Positions 9,301-22,132 are shown, counted from the stretch's first letter. The stretch: DNA of 64,000 nucleotides from Notospermus geniculatus (GCA_002633025.1 NMRB01002499.1:31268-95267), one strand, 5' to 3'. Program-made: numbers and translations. Notes: generated from the letters alone by a model not told the origin.

Positions 9301-12300
9301 GGTGGTGGGCTCTCTGTAGGAAGTGGCACCAAGTACATATCCTTCACAGACTTGGAATTGTTGCCTACGACACCGCAGCGTTTACGGGAGCTCAGGTAGT
9401 TGAATAAATCCATGTAGCCCAGTCTGTCTGGGTTGTCTTCACTCGGATGGAAGCGGACAACGATTATATCCTGTAAGAGAGAATATCATCATGAGTGCAT
9501 CTCTGAACAGTTCTAAGTATCTGGACAATTGGTACATAGGACTATAGGTACATAGGACAATTGGTACATAGGACTATTGGTACATGGGACAATTGTAGAC
9601 GACAAATCATACATAAAGAATTCATCCTCATACAAATGTTACCACGGAAAAGTCATCCCCGGACAAGATGGCATTTGGTTCGCAGGCGCTATGGGGCATT
9701 TTTTGAACCTCAATTCCCAAGCTCCAAAAATCACATGAAAAAAGCTCTAGCTTTAGATTTACTGATACATGCGTGATCCACACTAAATTCATGCAAACAG
9801 TCAACATACCTTCGTTCGTAATTCTTTAATTTTGCCGACATAATCAAAGACATTTCTGGGCTGGATTCTTCCGCACAAGTGGATCGTACTTGCGATATCC
9901 TGGAAGAGGAAGTGTTTCAAATTATCTAAAACATAAGACTACATACATGTAAGACTACATCACGATATCAAATTTTTCTCGTACCTGCATGAAGTAATCC
10001 TTCGGCCCAGACACAAGGTCAGCTGAGGAGATGAATTTGGGTAGATCTTGCATGAAGATGTGGCCTCTCCACAGGGTCGGGTTCTGTGCTTGTCCCGAGG
10101 AAGTCACATCTGGGGAACTAGAGAAACAAAAAGAAATGCAGTTGAATGGGTACGGAATGGCATATTCTGTGCCAAAATCATGATCAAGAGAACAACGTCT
10201 TTTGGTCCAAACACAGGTAGAGAAACCAAGGTACAGAGGATGAGCCTGGATCCTCGGAGGTGTCAGATGCTCATGTTTCCAGCACACCAATCTGACGGAA
10301 CTTAACTTACCCTGTGGTTGTAACTACTGGCACTGGGGACTGCAGAGATTTCTCATTCTCTATTTCCTTATCGATTTGCTCCTCAATAGAATCCTCCAAA
10401 TTCGTACTCCCAGTGACCTCGCTATCAAATGTCTTTTGATCCTTCATCTCTCTCTTCTGTTGTATTTCTTTCTGTCTTTTCAACTGTTCTTCGAGTTTCT
10501 TTTTCCGTTCGTCTTCCGCACGCGGCATCTTCCCCGTACAGATCTTGCAGTTGAGATCAAAAAGATGTTTGCGGTGTTCACTGGTCGTGTCAGCTGTTAT
10601 TGTCCCCAGAAGGTCTGCTAGTGGATCCATGGTTTTCCCAACCTGCTAGGAAGAAAATCAAGCATGGATGAGACCCCCGCGCTACCACATGAAGAACTAG
10701 TCCAACTCAGGATCAAGCCTGGAACCTCAGAGGTGACAGGTGTCGACAATCTGACAGCCGATCTTCAGTTCACGCTGGCATGAGAAAGGCAGAACAGCTG
10801 GCAGACGACAACATGTCCACCTCCGAGCCATCTTCGATAATCGAAGGGCGATCTGCTCACCACTGTGTTACATCACACATCACCCTTCGAGTAATAGACC
10901 GGTTCGTGGCGTATCTTGGTACGATGCCAACTTTACCGGTCGACCAATCATATATCGGGTCTTTGTCTACCACTATTTGTACCACGAGGAAATTTTACAA
11001 CACCGGTTCTGATTGGACTCCTCTTCAAGAGGCAGCGGATACGCAGCGGACCAGTCTATTTCTCGAAGGGTGATGTGTGGTGTAATGCAGTGGTGAGCAG
11101 ATCACCCTTCGATTATCGAAGATGCCTCCGAGCAGACGACAGTGCAAACTTACCTCTTTCAATTTCCTATGACTCTGACTGCTGGGGTTCGCCTGCTGCC
11201 GTTCCTTGTCGTGTTTACTTAAATCCCGCTTCATTTCACGCAACTCTGACACCTGCCGTGACGACAACTCCTCCGGTGAGAGGCGTACGAGGTCGTTGGG
11301 GTGAACTTGACCCCTCAGGATACGACGGAATAAACCCTGAAGACGGAAGAGAGGCTCATAAATTAAGCTACACAAGAGGCATTTGGCATTTTTCTGCGAG
11401 AACGGCACTTTCGATAACAAAATCAGACTTCACCATAAACAATCTCTTCAAAACTTACATGATTGTTTGGATCGCGTATGTTGAAGACCAAACTCCGAAA
11501 CTTCGCCTTATACTTGAGGCCCGTGTTCCGATGAAAGTGGAACATGGCCTCCTCAATAGAAATGGCATACTTCTTCACATCGGCCTTTGATATCGCCGAT
11601 AGGTCACCAGCTTCAGAGGCTCTGGAATTACAAACATGGATCGATGAGTCTGAGCTTTGACGAAAACACCAAGGGCCGAAATCTTGATGAACCTCAACCT
11701 GTCTTCCCCAATACGAAGAGTTATTTCATACCTTTTTTCCAGCAGGTCCCTGAGAATCCTCCTAACATTCACACGTACCATATCTGGCCCTTCAGTCACT
11801 GGCTGCTGCTCTGAGGTAGTGCGACGTGGGGGCTCTGGTCGATCACGGCCTACAGGAGTAAAGACAATGGAATGATTATCAAATTTGTAACAGATAAACT
11901 GGAGTAAATCACAAATATTCTGCTACCAGACCAGAGACCCTCTCCACTTACGTTGCCTCTCCGGCTGTGCTACCTCTGGTGCTTGTTTCTTTGGCCGCAG
12001 CACCTCGAAGCTTGGATGTCGCTCCAGCCATGAGCGGAGATTGGATGCAGTCGGCGCGTTCGGACCTGTCAAGATCTTTCCAGTACGACGCTCCATGACA
12101 ATGATCCTCTCGGCAGGATTTAACTGCAATAAAATCACAAACTTGTGAAATATAGGGCAAAACACAAGGTCGGTCGCAAAGTTTGTAGCATGAAAAACAA
12201 GGGAACTTCGCAATGGGTGCTAAACAACTTGCCATATTCCAAGTTGAACATCAACTTACGTCGACACGGCCTTTTCCAAATATCCTCTCCTTTTCCTTGG

Positions 12301-15300
12301 CCAAGAGAACTAAGGATTCGTGTGCGTGACGGAGAATGCACTGATTACTACAATAGACGGCTCCGGGGAGGACAGTACTTGTGCACTTAGTAAATATACA
12401 ACGTTTGGGGATCATGCTAGGCCTGTGACTCTGAAAAGGCCAAGAAAAACAACCAATTACATTAGGTGCCAGAGATGATGGTTTTATATTGAGTACAATA
12501 GGAATTTGCAGAGAATCTTAGGCCCAAGAGAAGAATGTTGTGTTCATGGCAATTTGTGGCAGGCAACTTGCTAGACATGTACAAGAAAGATTGTAGGACA
12601 ACAAATACCTTGAATATTTTGATTTTCTTTTTCCGTTTTTCGCCAGCCCCTCTTGCAGTTTTCCTGAATTCACCCTCGATCTTTACTGGGGCATTCGATG
12701 CCTCTTCTATCGGGACTGAGGTCACCCCCTCTTTTGTTTCGACTTCTCGAGATTTTTGCAGACGATCCTTCAATGTTTTGATCTGAAAACACATGGAGAA
12801 AGAAGGTAAGATCAGGACTGACTTTCAGTGTTTGAGTTTGCCAACCAGATAAATGTACATGCAGGAAATCTCTGTAGAAATCACGATGGGGGGGCATCAA
12901 ATGCATCCACCTACCGTATCTCTCAACTTCATTTCCTCCTCAATTTTCTTCCTCTCTTCGATGTACATTCTTTCTTTCTTTTCCTTTCCTGAAAAGACAA
13001 AGTTACACGACATCATCCCTCTGTTACACCAACAGATAACAGCCTCTGTTACACCACAGAAAACAGCCTCTGTTATACCGACAAAAAAATGGTCCATGGA
13101 CCATGTGCTCACTCATTGACATAGTGTAATGACAGAGAGAGGATGATCGAACATCTGGGGCAAGTCATTCCCAAGTTGCAGGACTTGTTTTTGGCCACCT
13201 GGAGCGAAGCTAAGAATCGAATTGGACCGAAACTTGGTTAGGGTTAGGCCTATGTCCCAGAAGAACAGATGACCTGCATGTTCAAGTGTAGGCCTAGGCC
13301 TAGGCATTTGAACTGCATTGCCATCAAAATACCGGTAGCCTACCGGTACCACTATTGGGGAGGGGNCACGCTGAAATTTGCTGTACACATGAAGGCTACA
13401 AAGATACATACTTGTTCAAGTTCAGAACATTCTAGCCCCAATAGTTATTGAGCTATGGTCCAATGCTCAATTTCCAAGATAGCCACCTGGTGGCCGTACT
13501 TGAAGTCCGATCGGACCGAAATCCGCCACAGACATACAGGGTACCTAGATACATCATCACACCCAATTTGAACAATCCAGGACAAATAGCCACGAAACGT
13601 GCCACCCGACAATGAAATTTCGAACTTTGACCTCTGTGACCTTGAAAATTAGGTCAAATCAAAAACCCGGGTGATATGTCGTGTATCCTCATAAGATGTA
13701 CCCACCATAAAAATTTGGTGATGATCCGATCAACGGTTAAGGCGAAACTGCACTTTAAAGGTTTTCGGTTTATCCCCCCTGGTGGCCAAGCCAGGAATCA
13801 GATCGGACCGAAATTGGGTGTCATAGGTCATTTGACCTAGGGGTATATGTGTACCAAGTTTCAGATCAATAGCCCCAGCGGTTACAAAACGTGCCCTGCT
13901 AACGGACGACGACGGACGACGACGGACGACGACGGACGACAGACGCCACGTGATTGCTATAGCTCACGAGTGAGCTAAAAAACAGCCTCTGTTACACCGA
14001 CAGAAAAACAGCCTCTGTTACACCGACAGAAAACAGCCTCTGTTACACCGCCAGAAAACAGTCTCTGTTACACCGCCAGAAACAAGCAAAGTTCAGTAAA
14101 CCACCAACGAATTACAGGCTGTCTGAGATGTGTAATGGAAACATCAGTGCCAGTCACCTTTGAGGTTCCAAGTTCAATCCTTGCTTGGACCTGCTCTTCA
14201 TGTGATGGTGAGAACAAGTCTCTCTGACATGGTTTCAACCGGCGATTCTGGTTTCCTCCTACGATGCATTACCACAGGATTGACAATGGCAATGGAAACT
14301 GATCAGAAGCAACTGATGCTGCAAACCAGATGAAGTAGGATGGTGACACTGACCTAAACAGACAGGACATATCCATTCTTCATCATTCCTCTCCATCTCT
14401 TTCCCACGTTTCTTGGTGATGCTGACACAAGCACCGTGATACCATTCCTCACACTTATCACAGCAAATCATAAACCTGTGGGAAGAAAGAGGAATATTTT
14501 ACCGAGTACAAAACCAAGAAATTGAAAATTACAAAGACAGACTGAGAAGTACGTTAAGCTAAATTATGAAGTACACCACGCAGTGTTTCCGCCAGAGGGG
14601 GGATGGGGGGATGAATCCTCTCCTCATAAATTTCAAGGAGGGGATATCCCCCCTCAAGTTTGCAGACTAACCTTTTTCAAATATCACTATTTTCACTTCA
14701 GTAGTGTTTTTCTTTAATTTGTCACATTTCAAATGCAATTTTCATGCAGAAGGTAGACTAATTTTGCATTTTGGAGTGTAAAAAATGACTCTGGAGGCCA
14801 TTTTTAACCAAAAACCCCCAAAAAAATTTTTGAAAATTTTTTTTTTTTGAAAAAAACATTTTTTTTTGAAATTTTTTTTCTCCCCCCCCCCTTGACAATC
14901 CTGGCGGAAACCCTGCACCATGCAAAGATATCTCCAGGGGAATCATTGGCATTGTGTCTACTCAGATTTTTACCTATTGTTGTGAGGTTGTCGACAAAGA
15001 CACCACAGTTTTGTTGGGTCATCCTCCTCGAAATCCTCAGCATCTTCACCTGCGCTATCACTGAGGTCAGACTCGGCAGGGTCCTCGTCCATGACTGAAA
15101 AAGGGTTAAAATGATGCAAGTATACTAGGAAACAACCATATTGGAAGTTTGATCTTTCTCTAGTTAGGTTTAACCTTGATATATGCAAAGCCAGGTTCAT
15201 CCATTCACTTACCATCAGTATCCATAGGCCTATCCTCCTCCCCAATCTTCTGCCCTCTACCAACACCAGCCATCTCTTCATGTCTGCTGATGTTTCCCTT

Positions 15301-18300
15301 ACGGTACTGATCCAGACTTATCTTCTTTGACCGTGGATCCAAATCGTCATCCAAATCCATGCTCTGAGTATCTGGCATTGGCACACCTTGCCGATTCAGT
15401 TCAGTTCTGCCCCTGTCGCCGTCTCTCCGACCGCTGCTGCTGCTGGTGCGATGACTCGAGTCCCTATCGCCATGCCTCCTATCACGGTCGCCATCGCGTC
15501 TCCTCTCATCATGTCTCTGACTATCACGACGTCGGGATTCCCTGTCCGCAGAATGCGAGTCCCGATTATGCAAATATCGTGAGTCCCGACTTTTATCCCA
15601 AACTGAAATGTCACGATTTTGTTCACTATCGTACGTATCACCTCGATCGCGGGACTCATCCCTTCTGCTCCGTTCTCGTGAGCTACTCCTATCCTTATCC
15701 AATGAACTTCTGTCCCTCACACTTTTATCAGACCCACGATACTCAGAACCACTTCTCTGAGTCTCTAACCCGGAAGATTTCCCAGACCTCTGTGCATCCT
15801 TTAAGTCGGCATCATAGGTCGAATCAACAGTACAAGAAGTCACAGCATCATATTCAACTGAGCTTTTCTCTTTAACGGAAGCCACATCCTGATACCCAGA
15901 AGAATCTGGGCTGACGTCTTTGTGACCATCATATGGTCCACATTTAGCACCAGGTACATCAACAGCATCACATTTTGTTAAAGACACCACGGCCTTTGAT
16001 ATTAAAGGCGTAATGCCCTTCGTGTTATTATCTGCATCTTTTGAGTCCATTGCATGAGTAGCACTCTGCAGTGGTTTCATCACAGTTGTTTGAGACTCAT
16101 TTGTCGCCTTGACGGCATCCATGTCCTCATCTTGGCCGCTGTCTGCCGATTCAGGCAAATCAGCAAATTTCTTCACGCCCTGGCGAAGAGGAAAGAGTGG
16201 GGTCAGGGGTGAAAATGGCAAGTTGACAACCAACACTAGACAAAGGGTCGTATTTTAGAGCGTTCCTTAACGTTAAGGTCGACCTTAAGTCTATTTTAAA
16301 ACCACTGAGAACAATAGAGTGTTTGCACGTGACGTCACAGCGGCCATGTTGGAGGCATACAACAAAAGAACAGACTTCCAAAACAATCGAAGTTAATCTC
16401 CGTAGACCGTGACTGGCGACAAATTCTTTTGTTCATACCTCCAACATGGCCACCGGTGCAAACACTCTATAGATTTAAGGTGGACCTTAATGTTGAGGAA
16501 CGTTCTAAAATACAGACCAAAATGTTTCCTACAGGAATAAATCTGGGGTAATATCTGTGGGGTCAAATTCAATCCTTCCTGCACCTCATCAGTTTTCAGC
16601 ACATTTGTTTCATCTCACACACAGTAAATAGAAACTCAGCAGAATGAAATCAGAAGTGCAAAAATCTTGGCCTACATTCCAGAAACTCACAGCACATGTG
16701 ATCATTTTCAGGTTACACTGCAGAAAATGCCATGCGCACACACTGACACAGAGGTCACAGTGTGCCTTGAAAAGCTGGCCAGTGCTGCATGACCCATAAA
16801 TGACTACACAACACACATACCAAACAAGGCACACACCCACTGGCCATGCCTTGAATGAATGAAGCAATGAAAATAAATTCAGGCAAACAATGGACTCCGA
16901 ATTAGACCCAATTACATTATAAAACTGACTAGCTTGAGCTACAAGAGAGAGGAACAATGGCACAAAATTGGACATTCAAGGGAATACATGTAGATCAAGG
17001 CTGAGGAAGCCCATACAGTTGATACTTTTGAGGAAAATTGATCAGGGCAATAAAAGTTCTTGGGGGAAATTGATCAGGTATAAAAAGGTCCAACACATCC
17101 ATGTATACAATAGACCCTTTTTCAGGGGAGCTGATTGGCTAGGCCTACATATGGAGTGTGATAGTGACATGGATCAGATCATTGTTGTTCCAAATCTGGT
17201 ATTTCAGCAGTTCTTTCTAGCCTACTCCACACGATCACATTTGATCAAATTTACGGAATACATGAAGGGGAGAGACAAAACTTACAATTTTGTCGCTATT
17301 CGGCGGTCTTCCTCTCCTCCTGGGTATTTTTTTCCCGGTCTCTCCCTCCGCTGTCTCTTCCTCTGATTCTTCGTTTGTTTTCTTCATGGCCTCCTGTTCT
17401 TGTCTTATGTTTTCTTGCCGTATTTTTTCAGCCAATTCACGTGTTTCTTGCTCAACAATTCTCACGGATCGTCTAGAAAAATGAAACGGAGGTATTTCTA
17501 GTCGTTCATCCGGCAAAATGTTCTGCATGTAACCACCCCATGAGGCAACAACTGACCCCCCCCCCAAATATGTGAGAGAAGAGAAAAAGAGCACAAACAG
17601 CATACCTTTGTGGGGGAAAGAACGGCTTTCCCTTTTTCCTTGAACCTCTGATACCTTTACCCCCTTCCTGGGCCTCATCTTCTTGTGTCGAATCCTCCTC
17701 CTTTTGTGTCCCCCCTTCTGCTACTTTGAGTTTTTCATAACCTGGCGATGTGATTTCATGGGTGCCGGGGATGTCAAAAGTCCCAACGATATCAGCCAAG
17801 GGACCACTGTGTAATCCAACCTACAGGACAAGAGATAATTACTGTGACCATTTGACAAATATGGTGACATTCAGAGGCCAAATATGGTAAAGGTGCAGAC
17901 ATATCACAGAATGTGAAAACCTCATACTTACATTCAGTATCATACTAGCATCTCTCACTGTGTCTAAGTCAATATCAAAATCATGCGATGTCGACGCCAT
18001 CTCGGTAGCATCTTGTTTATCCTCCAAGGTGTTCTCCCCAAGCAGACGACTAATGCTGTCCTCCAGATTTTGATCATGCTCCTGCTCCTCTGTTACGAAG
18101 GACGGAGCGGGGGAATTCACGAACGGGTCACTTGTCTGTTGGAGAAGTTGTGTGACCTCATCTGATTGGAGCACAGCATCAATTTTTGATATCTCTTCCT
18201 CACTCATTCCAGAAAATGGATTCTTCCCCTGAAAGGCCAGAAAGCTTGTAAGGCACCTGAGAAACTTTTACATAGGTAGCTCTCTGCGAGCAATTTCCAA

Positions 18301-18631
18301 TGAATATAATATCTTTGTGGCAGGATTTTATGTAACATTTCAGGATGGGGTAGTTTGATAGTTTAATGAAATTGCCAGGGGCCAAAAAATATGGGTTGAC
18401 CAAATTTCTCTACATCAACCTGACACAGGGGCAACAATATACGGAGCAAGAAAAACAGGCCCTTACCATGATGTCATCAATCTCGCCGAGGGACCATTCA
18501 TTTCCCGTTAGACTTTCATCAAACAAATTGGACATCGAAGCACTAGGAAAACTGTCAATAGACTGGTTGCCAGAACCTTCCCCAAGCAAGGGATCTGGGG
18601 ATGGCTGTGTTGTAGAGACGCGATCAGCCAT
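6309..18631 (-). CDS. DIDO1: DIDO1/PHF3-family PHD-TFIIS-SPOC protein, 19 exons, 2189 codons
   Basis: Coding exons: 18631-18467, 18228-17932, 17820-17606, 17472-17286, 16179-15213, 15094-14974, 14475-14354, 12988-12915, 12782-12609, 12430-12260, 12123-11952, 11849-11732, 11621-11459, 11336-11154, 10642-10311, 10117-9985, 9899-9810, 9470-9272, 8995-6309; all phases agree. Order of parts: AT-hook-like RRRGRPP (exon 4); RS/RD-rich stretch (exon 5); PHD finger about residues 641-690 (WCLCRQPH, CCDKCEEWYHGAC, WICPVC); cysteine knuckle RCIFTKC/YCSNQC (exon 10); TFIIS central domain (exons 12-14); HLFDLNCKICTGKM (exon 15); SPOC domain (exons 16-19, HLCGRIQPRNVFDYVGKIK, CGVVGNNSKSVKDMYLVPL); Lys/Ser/Asp repeats in the last exon. 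The family binds histone tails and the phosphorylated RNA polymerase II CTD and tunes elongation in the nucleus. Vertebrates split it into DIDO1, PHF3 and SPOCD1; which name fits an invertebrate ancestor is open. Exons 1-4 recur at 34715-36049. Confidence 0.92.
6900..7790 (-). repeat. Coding repeat array, KSxSKDKDV-type
   Basis: Within the last DIDO1 exon about twenty units related to ESRKSTSKDKDVTS follow each other, alternating with DAREESRKSSKDK. Neighbouring units in the middle are nearly identical, others are diverged, so the array expands and decays like a minisatellite while staying in frame. The units are rich in Lys, Ser and Asp: likely a disordered, phosphorylatable tail. Confidence 0.85.
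9041..9220 (+). mobile_element. tRNA-like SINE, family S1
   Basis: The head resembles Pol III boxes A (TGGCAGAGTGG) and B (GATTCGATCCCC) with the family signature CACCACTGAGGTGCC between them; the body ends near GTAGAGCCAATAA. It sits in the last DIDO1 intron. The same layout recurs many times in the window. Confidence 0.55.
9525..9594. repeat. 16-bp tandem repeat
   Basis: About four and a half units of the type ACAATTGGTACATAGG / ACTATTGGTACATAGG, alternating, lie in the DIDO1 intron between exons 17 and 18. Confidence 0.75.
10672..10770 (-). mobile_element. tRNA-like SINE S1, reverse fragment
   Basis: In reverse orientation it shows the S1 signature (CACCTCTGAGGTTCCAGGCT on the minus strand). 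It lies in the DIDO1 intron between exons 14 and 15. Confidence 0.45.
10829..11124. mobile_element. Foldback MITE with 9-bp target duplication (Mutator type)
   Basis: Arms of about 70 bases begin CATCTTCGATAATCGAAGGG and its complement, and CCTCCGAGC flanks both sides (10820-10828, 11125-11133). Long inverted ends and a nine-base duplication are the hallmarks of Mutator-like elements. It lies in a DIDO1 intron and ends only 30 bases from exon 14. Confidence 0.7.
13018..13083. repeat. Minisatellite, left part
   Basis: Three units of roughly 25 bases (AACAGCCTCTGTTACACC plus a spacer). The array continues at 13978, so a dispersed element has split it. Confidence 0.75.
13084..13977. mobile_element. 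Dispersed element ending in a TAGCTCAC hairpin and GGACGACGAC repeats
   Basis: About 890 bases separate the two halves of a minisatellite. The inside repeats phrases such as GGACCGAAATTGGGTGTC and CACCTGGTGGCC, then (GGACGACGAC)n at 13902-13940 and the end CTATAGCTCACGAGTGAGCT, a hairpin. I know this end from dispersed repeats of marine animals. An undetermined base lies at 13366. No ORF. Confidence 0.6.
13978..14090. repeat. Minisatellite, right part
   Basis: Four to five units of AACAGCCTCTGTTACACCG plus CAGAA, with single-base variants (GACAG or GCCAG). It is the continuation of the array at 13018-13083, in a DIDO1 intron. Confidence 0.75.
14117..14275 (+). mobile_element. tRNA-like SINE, family S1
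   Basis: It shows the S1 layout: CTGTCTGAGATGTGTAATGG, then CACCTTTGAGGTTCC, box-B-like AAGTTCAATCC, and the family's TTTCCTCCTACGATGCAT near the end. It lies just downstream of DIDO1 exon 7. Confidence 0.5.
16249..16513. mobile_element. Hairpin MITE H1, host of a nested insertion
   Basis: Outer arms CGTATTTTAGAGCGTTCC and its complement match the element at 5041-5157. Its loop is interrupted by a second MITE (16318-16467). It lies in the DIDO1 intron between exons 4 and 5. Confidence 0.7.
16318..16467. mobile_element. MITE M1 nested in H1
   Basis: The ends AGTGTTTGCACGTGACGTCA and GTGCAAACACT are inverted, as are CATGTTGGAGG and CCTCCAACATG further in. Another copy is at 34403-34550. Confidence 0.65.
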
Positions 18632-19141
18632 TGTTAAACTTCAACTTGCAAAACACAACTTTAGTTGGATATCTGAAAAAGCATTTAGGGGGCCGATGTG
18701 AATTGTGATTGTGAAAAACACAAAACGGCTATAGGGCCTAGTATAGACTAGGCTAGGCCTAGTACAGCTGTCAAAACCATAGGAACATGAAGTGTTCTTG
18801 TTTCTATACTACTAAAACTAGGGCAGGCCTACTTTCTCTTTCAACTTCCAATCTCGTCGAGACGAGACGAGACTGACTCGTTGACCTGGATCCTCACCGC
18901 CGCGTGCAAGCAGCACTGCTGTCACTGAGCCCACTGACTGCGCAGACCACAAGGAATCAAGAGATGTAAATACGATTTTCACACCAATAAAACAGGTAAG
19001 AATAGCCTATGCAGCAAGCTCGAGCAGCTGTTGTATATGTGTACAGTATACAATGCACATGACCTGCACGCACGGGGATGTACGGCGAGTACGTGTACGA
19101 AAACACGCAGAACTTCCCGAAAGATGCCAAAGCTAATTCAC

Positions 19142-19410
19142 CTGCCAGTTGCTCAAAAACGGCTGGCAATTCGAACTTAATCTTCATTTTGTTCTCTAAA
19201 CATACATTTAGCACATCATTGACTGTGGTCAACATTTATTCTCACACAGTATTCCTGTAGAAAATGATCGATTTTCCTTGACTTTCTGTCACAAGAACTC
19301 GGCCTGCGCCATTTTGGAAGTAACTCGCGCATGCTCCATCTCACGGAAATTGCCGAACTCAACCCGACAATGCCCGAAGTTGTTAATAAAATGGCGGATG
19401 AATCAAAAAT
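19142..19410 (-). promoter_or_regulatory. Candidate DIDO1 promoter and 5' leader exon
   Basis: CGCCATTTTGG and AAAATGGCGG, both of YY1 type and common at metazoan core promoters, lie at 19310-19400 in a locally CpG-richer stretch. On the minus side a short ORF (MKIKFELPAVFEQLA) runs into a GTGAAT donor at 19141. DIDO1 exon 1 is preceded by an acceptor-like TTTTGCAAG, so a spliced leader exon with an upstream ORF is possible. The block is kept in copy B (37270-37540). Confidence 0.3.
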
Positions 19411-22132
19411 GTAAAAAGCTTGATTTATTCATAAAATATGCCATAACTGCTTAATTAATGGCCCGATGTGTCTGAAAATGTTCAGTATAGTAGAACTATT
19501 GGTGCTTCAAGATTTGAATATCTTGGATTTGGCGTAACATCCACACAAGAAAGAAAATTTCACTTAATTCCTATGCAAAGACAGGCTGCATGCATCATCA
19601 TGTACATATACAGTACACATTCATTCATGTCATGCACAATCACACACCAAACACACATGCATTCTGCTCATCATGTCACTGCACCAAATGCTTGCATTTT
19701 TAGTATCGGTATGTACCTTGTCCTTGTAGATCAGAAAAAGCTACCGCCTTTCTTAGTTTGGATTGCTGATTGCTGACGAGCGAGCTGATTTGCATGATTT
19801 GCCGGTGGTGTCGGAAAATCGCGGAGTAGCAGGCCTATTTACTACTTGTAGGCCCAGAGTGATGAAGAAGAGGCAGGCTCCCGCCTTGGCCCCGCAACTT
19901 ATGTCATCGACATCATCATGATCATACCATAGCAGTGTCTCTTCAATTGATGAAAATAAAGGTTTTATTTTTCCAGTGTTCAGGAAAATGTCAAAAAAAG
20001 AATGAGTTTGGAATTTCCTCCTGTGCATCCAGGACGCCTTGCGCATAGCCTCCCTTTGAGGATAAAATCTCCAGTTGAACAAGCAAAACATTTAGTGAGT
20101 ACCGTAACTTTAATTCTTGCAATCATCAAACTTCTGCTTCAGGGTTAGGTTCCATAATCCACCACTAGGGGGCTTACATGGCAAGGTGCTGGCTTTGGAC
20201 ATGTACATGTATAGTAGAAGAGTTTGGTACATTGTAACTTTTTGCATCATGTTGCCATGGAGACGGGCATTGATCAGCCAATGGTCACTCTGCTGTTCAA
20301 TGTGCAACTGCAAGAGAGCAATGATAAATTATTCATGGGTCTCTGTACCACTAACGGATAATTCATCAAACTTTTGCTGATTGCAAATAATGAGTTGCAG
20401 AGTTTACAGGTTTTTGGTCGAAGATCGAAGATAGCAAACAAACTGAAAGTTTGTGACCGACAACAGAGTCGAGCTCACCCTTGATCAATTTACCCTATGT
20501 GTATGCAACAGCCGGAATATATGTTGCTCAGTGAAGATTAAAAGGCAAATATATCACGACTTTGACAGGATATCATTACCACAGGAAACTGTGACTTCAC
20601 TTGATAAGAACTGTATGAAATGGGTGGGTCAGCATACTTCTACACTATGCTTATTGTGCAAATAGACTTCCCTTGACCACTGAGCTGCAGCGATGAGACA
20701 CCACACACATACCTACTCTCATCTATCTAGGCTGGAAAATGTAGGTTATCAGAATGATTGCAATCGCAACTGAACTATACCCCTGAGTTTTTCAATTCTG
20801 ATGAGTTTCCTCATATTCATCAGTATAATATTTCAAATCAATTCTCATTCTGCCCAGATTGATTCAGCCTCCTGCTTGCACTTTGCACCACGTTGATATT
20901 GAACAGAGGCTAATCCATGTCGTTATTGGATAATTTTATTCAACAGTTGGTTGATTTATGTAGAGATAAGGAATGGTTTATCGATAAACTAGATTAGAGT
21001 TTTTTAGTATCTGCACACGGGCGGTTCCTGTCATTATCCATTACTTGACAGTCACTGACAGTTTGCCTGTGAACTTCATACCACTTTCTGCATTGGACTG
21101 ATTTTGCTCTTTTCAATGCTCAGTTGTGGATTTAGGATTAAATACTACAATTATTCACTGGAGCTGTTGCTCTGTTTGCTGAGATGGCTGGAGTGTGATT
21201 AAAGCCGTAATAATGGAAGTTTAACGTCACTGACAATGGATTTCATCGTGTGAGCCCTTGTACATTCAGCATGTTCACGAAAAAAAATACAGCCATGTGA
21301 AACATGTGGCTGGGATTAAAATAGACAAGATTAGGTAGTATCACACTGACAGTGACAGACTTGATTGATCAACTGTCTTTGGTACAGGCCTAAATCTAGC
21401 CTCATTGTTCCTGTGTCATTTCATCTACCGGTGACTTCAGTTGGGGTTTTTTCATCTCAAATTCATCTGATGCATTCACTATATTTTTTTCAAAAAACCC
21501 CATTATTTCCACCACAATGGATCGAAACTCATTAGAAATGATATTCTACTTGTTGCCTTGGTGACGTATCAACATTTGAATCGTGAAGTACTTTTGAAAG
21601 TTGTACTGAGTGGATTTCAGTTGAAATTATGTTACAAGTGACGACGTGGATTTGACAATCAGGAAGTGGAGTGGAAATTTTGTACCCCTTGATTCCCACT
21701 TTTGAACACTTGTCTGTCTGTCTGTCTGATGCACTTTCTGTCAGGAAGGCGTGGGTAATGGTCTGAAAACATACAGCATTTCATTTTGTTGGATGGTTTC
21801 ATAAACATACACAGGATTTGTTGCCGTGGTGATTTTCCGGTGTTTTGAATGTTCATCCACTTTGATGTGCTGAGGGAAGGATCTGGTGTTAATTTTCATT
21901 TACATAATTATATCACCTGTTGTGAAGTGAAGGGAGTGTTTCTGTCAAAGGCCAGGGGGTATGTCCCCTCCTTTTTAAGTCAAAATTTGTGTTTCTGACC
22001 AAGAATTCTGTCATATTTTCTCCTTGCTCCCTCCTTTAAAAAATTCCTGGCAGAAACACTGGAAGTAATACATTTACTTGCATGGTGAATTTCTTACATG
22101 TATCAAGGGAACCTTCTGGGTTCCGCACCTTT

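Noticed and set aside
10916-11590. 224-codon ORF on the + strand
   Set aside because: It spans half of a foldback MITE and the complements of DIDO1 exons 14 and 13, which have matching splice phases on the other strand.
13018-14090. CRISPR-like alternation of repeats
   Set aside because: Units are directly adjacent with spacers of only a few bases and sit in an intron of an animal gene; an ordinary minisatellite.
15327-15875. 182-codon ORF on the + strand, His/Ser-rich
   Set aside because: Shadow of the RS/RD-rich DIDO1 exon 5.
18957-19235. 92-codon minus-strand ORF, also in copy B
   Set aside because: Apart from the short MKIKFELPAVFEQLA stretch it looks non-coding and is interrupted by indels between copies; treated as a possible leader only.
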